A DNA stretch of 5,020 bases from the NCBI GenBank assembly GCA_020025735.1, contig JAHHRP010000118.1, positions 1 through 5,020 of the forward strand. The letters run 5' to 3'. Position numbers and translations under genes: made by a program. The DNA is from Evtepia sp. (GTDB lineage: Bacteria > Bacillota > Clostridia > Oscillospirales > Oscillospiraceae). The notes under the pieces were generated by a model. It was not told the origin of the DNA. It ran no database searches and saw nothing but the letters and a program-made list of their open reading frames with translations. Positions within the stretch are counted from its first letter, which is position 1, and every line of letters starts with the position of its first letter. Of the stretch, positions 1 to 5,020 are shown in pieces.

Positions 1-1402
1 GGCCTTGGGCATCTTTCTGTTACTTCGGGTTGGCACAGGTCTGGTCTCTCCCTTGAGACGGATTGTATGTCTTGTTGCCTGCCTGGTCTGTATCATTCCC
101 GTGCTCAACCCTTCCCTCCTCTCCCTTTTCGGGATACAAACAGATGTTTGGGATCAGGCAAAAGGATATCGCACCAACGGCGCACTGGGGAGTTTCCTTA
201 GTAATACTGCTTTCCTTAAGGTTGAAAAACCCAAAGGTCTGACCACGCAGCACCTGTCCCAGCTGTTGCCTCAGGCAGAGGCCGCTGGCCCAGAGACACC
301 TCAGCACACAGGAGTACGCCCGAACATCGTAGCCATCATGAACGAGTCTTGGGCTGACTTTGAGGAGTTTGGCAACCTCAAGCTCAACAAGCCCGTTGCA
401 AACAACATCCCCAATCTGGATAACGCCGTCTGGGGGCACGCCTACGCTTCCGTGTTTGGGGCGGGCACCAGTGCCAGTGAGTTTGAATTCCTCACTGGCA
501 ACACCATGGCTTTTCTGCCCTCTGGGAGTATCCCTTATCAGCAGTACATTCAAGAGCCATCCCCTTCTCTGCCTTGGCTGCTGCGGCAAGCAGGTTACAA
601 CACCATGGCCTTCCATCCTGGTGCCCACACCTCTTGGCAGCGGGACCAGGCTTACCCTCTGCTGGGTTTTGAGGCGTTCTTCTCAAAAGACGATATGGAC
701 GTCCCCCAAGAGATGGTCCATGGCTACATCAGTGACCAAGCTGACTTTGACCAAATTATCTGGTCCTTTGAGCACAAACAACCCAATCAGCCCCTGTTCC
801 TATTCAATGTAACCATCCAGAACCATGGCAGCTACACCGACGAAAGTTACCAGGCGCATGTCCACCTCACTGACTGCCCCGGTAAATATCCTATGGCAGA
901 ACAATACCTCTCCCTGGCCCAAGAAACCGACCAAGCATTTCTCAAGTTGGTGGATTATTTCTCCCATCAGGAAGAACCCACCCTCATCATAATGTTCGGA
1001 GACCATCAGCCCTCAGTGGAACAGGAATTTCTGGACCTTGCCTATGGCGTGACTCAAGATGAGATGACCATGGAACAATACATGAGCAAATACCGGGTAC
1101 CATACGTCATCTGGGCAAACTATCCCTTAGACCCCACGGTGAAGCCCGCGGATACCAGCCTGAATTTTTTGTCCCAATATCTGCTGGACTATGCTGGACT
1201 AGAAGGGGATCGCTATTTCCAGTTCTTAGACCATCTTCATGACACCATCCCTGTTGTCACTTTCGCTGGGTACCAGGACAAAACCGGCAACGCATACAGC
1301 CACTTAGAAAGCACAAGCTTTACCCCCCTCCTGCAAGACTACCAGTGCGTACAATATGAACGTCTCTTTGGTTTAGAAGAAGCAGCCGCTTCCAAAAAAT
1401 AG
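1..1402 (+). CDS. LtaS-family lipoteichoic acid synthase / polyglycerolphosphate transferase, 5'-truncated by window edge
   Basis: Membrane-anchored, sulfatase-fold enzyme of the LtaS family, which moves glycerol-phosphate from phosphatidylglycerol onto a growing polyglycerolphosphate chain at the outer face of the membrane. The frame is open to the left edge and a TTG at 5 is probably an internal Leu, so the true start and most of the multi-helix N-terminal membrane domain are missing. Counting residues from that TTG, one hydrophobic segment remains (about 21-45), then a linker, then the extracellular catalytic domain (about 105-445). Family active-site residues are in order: metal-binding Glu114 (MNES), nucleophile Thr155 in GAGTSASEFEFLTG, Trp211-x-Arg213, His274 (QNHGSY) and Asp333-His334 (FGDHQPS). 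Spacings closely follow my recollection of S. aureus LtaS (E255, T300, W354/R356, H416, D475/H476). It is therefore likely active. It faces the fprA operon convergently and has no evident functional link to it. Which exact glycopolymer it makes cannot be told from sequence. Confidence 0.9.
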   Translation, partial: ALGIFLLLRVGTGLVSPLRRIVCLVACLVCIIPVLNPSLLSLFGIQTDVWDQAKGYRTNGALGSFLSNTAFLKVEKPKGLTTQHLSQLLPQAEAAGPETPQHTGVRPNIVAIMNESWADFEEFGNLKLNKPVANNIPNLDNAVWGHAYASVFGAGTSASEFEFLTGNTMAFLPSGSIPYQQYIQEPSPSLPWLLRQAGYNTMAFHPGAHTSWQRDQAYPLLGFEAFFSKDDMDVPQEMVHGYISDQADFDQIIWSFEHKQPNQPLFLFNVTIQNHGSYTDESYQAHVHLTDCPGKYPMAEQYLSLAQETDQAFLKLVDYFSHQEEPTLIIMFGDHQPSVEQEFLDLAYGVTQDEMTMEQYMSKYRVPYVIWANYPLDPTVKPADTSLNFLSQYLLDYAGLEGDRYFQFLDHLHDTIPVVTFAGYQDKTGNAYSHLESTSFTPLLQDYQCVQYERLFGLEEAAASKK

Positions 1403-1415
1403 CTTCCTACGGCTA

Positions 1416-1469
1416 CATAACGACAAGTCGAGGCTGCCAGCAAACCACTGGCAGCCTCGACTTGTTATG
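1416..1469. terminator. Long stem-loop between convergent genes, probable bidirectional terminator
   Basis: Arms 1423-1440 and 1448-1465 are perfectly complementary over 18 bp around a 7-nt loop (1441-1447). A further 4 bp (CATA at 1416-1419 with TATG at 1466-1469) pair beyond a 3-nt bulge at 1420-1422. It lies 13 bp after the stop of the LtaS-family gene and 26 bp after the stop of fprA, so it could end transcripts from both sides. Neither side has the usual T-run directly after the stem. On the minus strand a run of six T (complement of 1394-1399) follows about 23 nt later, after a very weak 4-bp hairpin. It may therefore act as an RNA 3'-end stabiliser or a factor-assisted terminator rather than a classical intrinsic one. 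Confidence 0.65.
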
Positions 1470-1495
1470 GGATATCAAGGAAATTGATAGCAAAC

Positions 1496-2713
1496 TCACG
1501 CTTTCACAGACTCTACAATGGCATCTGCCAGCGCATCCAACTCCATCACCTTGTCCTCATGGAGGGAGGAGGCCAAGGACAGCCGCTCATTGAGCACTGT
1601 CATTCCCTTCATCTCCTCGTCGATGAATTTCTCCATCAGGTCCCCAGACTTACATGCCCAAGAACCATTCTCAATGAGCGCAAAGGTACGGTTTTGAAGG
1701 TTGAGAGCTTTCATATCCTCCAGGAAATTCTTCATCACAGGATAGATCCCCAGATTATATGTTACCGAAGCCAGCACAATGTGGCTGTATTTGAAGCTCT
1801 CAGAAACGAGGTAAGACACATGCGTGTTGGACACATCATACAGTGCCACATCGGTGATCCCCCGCTCACACAACTTAGCAGCTAGTGCCTGTGCCGCGGC
1901 CTCCGTGTTGCCATACATAGAAGCATAGGCAATGAGAACCCCCTTCACCTCTGGTTCATAACGGCTCCACTTGTCATACTTGTCGATAAAGTACCCGAAA
2001 TCCTTCCGCCACACTGGACCGTGCAGAGGACAGATATATTGGATCTGATCCAAGATTCCCCCGGCCTTTTTCAGCAGCAGCTGGATGTGAGGACCGTACT
2101 TGCCCACGATGTTGGTCAGGTAGCGGCGGGCCTCGTCCAGCCAGTCCCGGTCGAAGTTCACCTCGTCGGCAAAGAGCTTACCGTCAAGAGCCATAAAGGA
2201 ACCGAACGCATCCGCAGAGAAGAGGACGCCGTTGGTATTGTCAAAGGTAACCATAGCCTCCGGCCAATGGACCATGGGGGCGCCGATAAAGGTCACGGTA
2301 TGCTTCCCGAATGTATAGGTATCTCCCTCCTGTACCTGGATACATTCATGTTCTTCCACATGGAAACCAAACTGGTGCATGAGCATAAAGGCTTTCTCTG
2401 TGGAGATCACTTTTACGCCAGGATATCGGAGCAAAATCTCTTCAATAGAAGCCCCATGGTCAGGCTCCATATGGTTGATGACCAGGTAATCCAGCGGTCT
2501 GCCTGCCAGAAGATAGTCCAGATTTTCCAACAGCTGACGGCAAGCCGACCAGTCCACGGTGTCAAATAGTACGCTGCTCTCATCCAGCAGCAAGTAAGCA
2601 TTGTAGCTTACCCCCTTGGGGATGGGGTGGATGTTCTCAAACAGGGCCAGACGGTGGTCATTGGCCCCCACCCAATAAAGGTTATCGGTAACGGTTCTGA
2701 CACAATGCATCAT
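1496..2713 (-). CDS. fprA: Class A flavodiiron protein (FprA), O2/NO reductase
   Basis: Soluble cytoplasmic flavodiiron protein of 405 residues, the usual class A length. Family members reduce O2 to water and/or NO to N2O using electrons that commonly arrive through rubredoxin. Residues 1-250 form the metallo-beta-lactamase-like diiron domain. Its ligands are visible: His81, Glu83, Asp85 (with His86) in HMEPDH, His149 in MVHWPE, Asp168 in FSADAFGSF and His231 in CPLHGP. All positions are filled, so it is not a degenerate copy. Residues about 257-400 are a flavodoxin-like FMN domain with the phosphate loop YASMYGNTEAAA (263-274) and FMN-contacting stretches near SVTYNLGIYP (316-325) and ENGSWACKSG (348-357). 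There is no C-terminal rubredoxin or flavin-reductase extension, so it needs an outside donor. The gene 35 bp upstream encodes a rubredoxin-tailed flavoprotein, the obvious candidate. The start is one of two tandem ATGs (2713-2711 or 2710-2708) that the ribosome binding site cannot separate. O2 versus NO preference cannot be read from sequence. Confidence 0.96.
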   Translation of the reverse strand: MMHCVRTVTDNLYWVGANDHRLALFENIHPIPKGVSYNAYLLLDESSVLFDTVDWSACRQLLENLDYLLAGRPLDYLVINHMEPDHGASIEEILLRYPGVKVISTEKAFMLMHQFGFHVEEHECIQVQEGDTYTFGKHTVTFIGAPMVHWPEAMVTFDNTNGVLFSADAFGSFMALDGKLFADEVNFDRDWLDEARRYLTNIVGKYGPHIQLLLKKAGGILDQIQYICPLHGPVWRKDFGYFIDKYDKWSRYEPEVKGVLIAYASMYGNTEAAAQALAAKLCERGITDVALYDVSNTHVSYLVSESFKYSHIVLASVTYNLGIYPVMKNFLEDMKALNLQNRTFALIENGSWACKSGDLMEKFIDEEMKGMTVLNERLSLASSLHEDKVMELDALADAIVESVKA

Positions 2714-2718
2714 TCGTT

Positions 2719-2724
2719 CCTCCT
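2719..2724 (-). promoter_or_regulatory. Ribosome binding site of fprA
   Basis: An AGGAGG core within an A-rich AAAAGGAGGAA context lies 5 nt before the first and 8 nt before the second of two tandem ATG codons. The spacing to the second ATG is closer to ideal, so translation may start at either. It sits in the 35-bp gap after the acyl-CoA dehydrogenase fusion gene. That gap shows no terminator-like hairpin, which supports co-transcription. Confidence 0.85.
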
Positions 2725-2748
2725 TTTATCATATCGTATGGGGATCGA

Positions 2749-4659
2749 TCAGGCTTCAATAAACTGGCCCTTCGCTTCAGCACATTCTGGACATACCCAC
2801 TCCTCAGGCAATGCCTCGAAAAGAGTACCAGGAGCCACATCTCCATCGGGATCTCCCTGCTCTGGGATATATTCATAGCCACAGCCGCCGCAGACATAGT
2901 GCTTACCGATGGGTTCAGGCTTAGGCATTCTGGGACGCTTCATCTTCACCATAGGGGGTGCTGGCTCCTTTGTTCCTGTGTCCAGAGCAGCCGCAAGCAA
3001 CGGCAAGATCTCCTTCACATCACCCACAATGCCATAGTCACAGTTTTTAAAGATCGGTGCACCTGCGTTGGTATTGATGGCTACAATGGTGGACGCGTCT
3101 TTGATTCCCTTCAAGTGCTGCACTGCGCCGGAAATGCCACAGGCGATATAGAGGTTTCCTGTAAACTTCTGGCCGGACATACCCACATACCGGTTCAAGG
3201 GCACATACTTCAATGTCTCTGCCACCGGACGGGACGATCCCACTGCTGCCCCTGCGCTCCGAGCCAGGTCCTCAATAAGCGCCATATTCTTCTGCTCACC
3301 AATACCCTTGCCGGCAGAAACCACCCGCTCAGCTTGTGCAATGGGCGTATCCATCGGGATGCCTACCGTGAAGTCATGGCCATCTTTCTTCAGATGTTCT
3401 ACCAGGGCAGCCACTTGCTCTTCGGCACTCCCCTCCCGGAAAATCACCCGCTTACGCACCCCAGTGATGGGTGCGGGTTTCTTTGCTCGACTGGAGGAGC
3501 CGCTCTCACTCTTGGGGGGCTTGCCCAGCAGATGGGAAGAAATGACCACTCGCTGAATCTCGTTGGTCCCCTCATAGATGGTCGTGATCTTTGCATCCCG
3601 ATAGGCCCGTTCAACCTCCATGCCCTTCATGAAGCCAGCGCCGCCATAGATTTGGAGGGCATCGTTGGTAACTTCCAGGGCAATGTCAGAGGCATACAGC
3701 TTAGCCATGGCAGCCTCAGTTGCATAAGGAACGTGTTCCTCTTTCATCTCTGCGGCGGAATAAACCAGCATCCGGGCACAGCGGAGCTTCGTGGCCATAT
3801 CAGCCAGTTTGAAGGAAACGGCCTGCTGGAAGCCCACAGGCTTGCCAAACTGGATGCGCTCCTTCGCATAGGCCAAGGCATTTTCATAGGCCCCCTGGGC
3901 AATTCCCAACGCCTGTGCAGCAATGCCGATACGACCTCCATCTAAGGTGGTCATGGCAATCTTGAAGCCCTCGCCTTCCTTACCCAACAGGTTTTCCTTG
4001 GGCACCTCTACATTGTCAAAGATCAGCTCTGCTGTGGTAGAAGAGCGAATGCCCATCTTGTCATAGTGGTCCCCAAAATGGAATCCCTTCCATCCTTTCT
4101 CCACAATAAAAGCACTAATGCCCTTAGTCCCAATATCAGGCGTGGTGAGAGCAAAGACTACATAGGTGTCTGCCTTGGGAGCATTGGTAATGAAGATCTT
4201 GCCGCCGTTGAGCACATAGTGATCTCCCTTAAGGATCGCTGTGGTCTCTGTGCCGCCAGCATCGGAGCCTGCATTGGGTTCGGTCAAGCCGAATGCGCCG
4301 ATCTTCTCCCCCCGGGCCAGCGGAACCAGATACTTTTGCTTCTGCTCCTCCGTGCCGTAGGCAAAGATGGGCCAGGACCCCAGGGATACATGTGCTGAGA
4401 GAATTACGCCCGAGCCGCCGTCAACCCGGGCCAGTTCCTCCACGGCAATGGCATAGCTGAGTGCATCCAACCCTGCCCCGCCATATTCCTTGGGATAGGG
4501 AATGCCCATAAACCCAAGCTTGCCCAACTTCTGAACAGCCTCTTCGGGAAATTCGTTCTGCTGATCCAAGAGGAAGGCAATCGGTTTGATCTCCTCCTCT
4601 GCAAAGGCGCGGATCTTTGCCCGCAGTTCCTCATGCTTCTGGGTGGTCTGAAACAGCAT
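2749..4659 (-). CDS. Three-module flavoprotein: acyl-CoA dehydrogenase + EtfA C-terminal FAD domain + rubredoxin
   Basis: One uninterrupted 636-residue frame with three modules. (1) Residues 1-380 are a complete short-chain (butyryl-CoA-like) acyl-CoA dehydrogenase. It has the FAD/substrate signature LTEPNAGSDAG (125-135), KIFITNA (154-160), RIQFGKPVGFQQ (268-279) and catalytic base Glu363 in IYEGTNEIQR. (2) After a Ser/Lys/Pro-rich linker (381-399), residues about 400-560 match only the C-terminal FAD domain of electron-transfer flavoprotein alpha: SAGKGIG (448-454), VGSSR (473-477), GISGAVQHLKG (508-518), VAINTNAGAPIF (526-537) and CDYGIVGD (540-547). EtfA domain I is absent. (3) After a second Pro/Lys-rich linker, residues 586-636 are a rubredoxin with all four iron ligands, Cys590/Cys593 (CGGCGY) and Cys623/Cys626 (CPEC). 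The family reaction is acyl-CoA to 2-enoyl-CoA, or the reverse. The tethered FAD and rubredoxin suggest the electrons leave through the tail, probably to FprA encoded 35 bp downstream. The ATG at 4659 has a perfect Shine-Dalgarno and fits the family N-terminus. The true substrate and the direction of electron flow are inferred. Confidence 0.95.
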   Translation of the reverse strand: MLFQTTQKHEELRAKIRAFAEEEIKPIAFLLDQQNEFPEEAVQKLGKLGFMGIPYPKEYGGAGLDALSYAIAVEELARVDGGSGVILSAHVSLGSWPIFAYGTEEQKQKYLVPLARGEKIGAFGLTEPNAGSDAGGTETTAILKGDHYVLNGGKIFITNAPKADTYVVFALTTPDIGTKGISAFIVEKGWKGFHFGDHYDKMGIRSSTTAELIFDNVEVPKENLLGKEGEGFKIAMTTLDGGRIGIAAQALGIAQGAYENALAYAKERIQFGKPVGFQQAVSFKLADMATKLRCARMLVYSAAEMKEEHVPYATEAAMAKLYASDIALEVTNDALQIYGGAGFMKGMEVERAYRDAKITTIYEGTNEIQRVVISSHLLGKPPKSESGSSSRAKKPAPITGVRKRVIFREGSAEEQVAALVEHLKKDGHDFTVGIPMDTPIAQAERVVSAGKGIGEQKNMALIEDLARSAGAAVGSSRPVAETLKYVPLNRYVGMSGQKFTGNLYIACGISGAVQHLKGIKDASTIVAINTNAGAPIFKNCDYGIVGDVKEILPLLAAALDTGTKEPAPPMVKMKRPRMPKPEPIGKHYVCGGCGYEYIPEQGDPDGDVAPGTLFEALPEEWVCPECAEAKGQFIEA

Positions 4660-4665
4660 GTCGGT

Positions 4666-4673
4666 ACCTCCTT
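4666..4673 (-). promoter_or_regulatory. Ribosome binding site of the acyl-CoA dehydrogenase fusion gene
   Basis: AAGGAGGT, a full match to the anti-Shine-Dalgarno, ends 6 nt before the ATG at 4659. It fixes this start and suggests strong translation. Confidence 0.9.
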
Positions 4674-4682
4674 ATCAGTATC

Positions 4683-4719
4683 ATCAATCTTGATAAAAAA
4701 CGTCTAATTTAGGGGTAAA
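4683..4719 (-). promoter_or_regulatory. Possible promoter with overlapping inverted repeat before the acd fusion-fprA operon
   Basis: In the 75-bp gap after the Rrf2-type gene, the minus strand holds a -35-like TTTACC (complement of 4714-4719, 4/6 to TTGACA) and a -10-like TATCAA (complement of 4690-4695, 4/6 to TATAAT), 18 nt apart. A small inverted repeat, ATCAA-TC-TTGAT (4683-4694), covers the -10-like element, where a repressor could act. The gap is AT-rich compared with the genes. Both elements are weak matches and the 5-bp arms are short, so this is a suggestion only. The operon could equally be read through from the Rrf2 gene, as no clear terminator lies between them. Confidence 0.3.
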
Positions 4720-4734
4720 AAGAAGGACAGTAGA

Positions 4735-5020
4735 TCAGTTTTCACATAAAATCTGCCCCAGGGTACGCCGACTCAGTTCCTGATCTAATGTTTCCTGGAT
4801 CTCTGCCAAGCGACAGTGAATTGTACAGCTTCCATTTTCCTTCCGCCAAGCACACTGGTAGGTCGGATCCATACAGGCACTCAAGCCACTGCGCTCCTCC
4901 ATTGCTGCGATAAAATCATACAGAGAGATTTTATCTAAATCTGCTTTCAAACGACAGCCACCAGCATTCCCCCGGACAATCTCTACCAAACCAGCTTTCT
5001 CTAGCTTCTTTATGATTTTA
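4735..5020 (-). CDS. Rrf2-family transcriptional regulator with cysteine cluster, 5' end outside window
   Basis: C-terminal part of an Rrf2-family winged-helix regulator. The frame is open to the right edge, so the start and the first part of the helix-turn-helix are missing; a TTG at 4989 is an internal Leu. The visible part begins with the end of the DNA-binding domain (KKLEKAGLVEIVRG, then GNAGGCRL, the wing), followed by the linker and dimerisation helix typical of IscR, NsrR and CymR relatives. Counting from the internal TTG, cysteines stand at 39, 46, 55 and 59 in the segment where IscR and NsrR carry their three Fe-S ligands. A cluster-binding sensor is therefore plausible, though the spacing differs from IscR. 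Two further Cys lie at 12 and 82. It is 75 bp upstream of the acd fusion gene on the same strand, which fits local control of the downstream O2/NO-related operon. The ligand sensed and the genes controlled are unknown. Confidence 0.88.
   Translation of the reverse strand, partial: KIIKKLEKAGLVEIVRGNAGGCRLKADLDKISLYDFIAAMEERSGLSACMDPTYQCAWRKENGSCTIHCRLAEIQETLDQELSRRTLGQILCEN

Noticed and set aside
5..7. TTG at 5 as the true start of the LtaS-family gene
   Set aside because: The frame stays open to the window edge, and the family needs an N-terminal multi-helix membrane domain that is missing here.
20..628. Minus-strand open frame (202 codons) opposite the LtaS-family gene
   Set aside because: Antisense to conserved catalytic motifs, low-complexity Arg/Gln/Gly composition, no known fold.
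1394..1415. Separate intrinsic terminator for fprA made of TAGC/GCTA plus six T on the minus strand
   Set aside because: A 4-bp stem with an 8-nt loop is too weak to call alone, and the A-run is also explained by the Lys-Lys codons at the end of the LtaS-family gene.
1484..2569. Plus-strand open frames opposite fprA (1484-1885 and 2021-2569)
   Set aside because: They mirror a flavodiiron gene with all ligands in place. No motifs and no ribosome binding sites support them.
2899..3945. Long plus-strand open frame (348 codons) opposite the acyl-CoA dehydrogenase fusion
   Set aside because: It lies wholly antisense to a gene with full family motifs, its translation is rich in His, Cys and Leu with no recognisable domain, and it has no convincing RBS. 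It is a codon-bias shadow.
2749..4659. That the three-module protein is an artefact of merged genes or a missed stop
   Set aside because: The frame is continuous, the linkers are Pro/Lys/Ser-rich as expected between tethered domains, no internal start with a strong RBS was seen, and the outer modules are complete.

Overview
The window looks like chromosomal DNA from an anaerobic Firmicute, most likely a butyrate-type gut clostridium of the Oscillospiraceae kind (Flavonifractor or Intestinimonas-like). The reasons are a butyryl-CoA-dehydrogenase-type enzyme, rubredoxin and flavodiiron chemistry typical of strict anaerobes, an LtaS-type cell-envelope enzyme, strong AGGAGG ribosome binding sites and a GC content near 50%. 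The genus is an inference from protein resemblance, not a proven identification.

Layout: the left quarter (1-1402, + strand) is the 3' part of an LtaS-family polyglycerolphosphate transferase gene whose N-terminal membrane domain lies outside the window. It converges on the minus-strand genes at a short intergenic region (1403-1495) holding a near-perfect long stem-loop, probably a shared terminator. On the minus strand, reading right to left, come the 3' part of an Rrf2-family regulator with a cysteine cluster (4735-5020, 5' end off the window), a 75-bp gap with a possible promoter and a small inverted repeat, a 636-residue three-module flavoprotein (2749-4659), and, 35 bp further on, a class A flavodiiron protein, fprA (1496-2713).

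The main point of interest is the three-module protein and its partner. One continuous reading frame joins a complete acyl-CoA dehydrogenase, only the C-terminal FAD-binding domain of EtfA, and a complete rubredoxin. The next gene encodes FprA, an O2 (or NO) reductase that takes electrons from rubredoxin in characterised systems. The simplest reading is a compact electron chain: acyl-CoA to dehydrogenase FAD, to EtfA-type FAD, to rubredoxin iron, to FprA FMN and diiron, to O2. It would be an oxygen-scavenging module powered by acyl-CoA oxidation, replacing the NAD(P)H:rubredoxin oxidoreductase usually paired with FprA. The Rrf2 regulator upstream, from a family that often senses Fe-S state, NO or oxidative stress, would suit control of such a module. 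The domains are clear from sequence; the electron route and its regulation are inferred.

No tRNA, rRNA, CRISPR array, insertion sequence or other mobile element was seen. No stretch over 300 bases lacks a gene.
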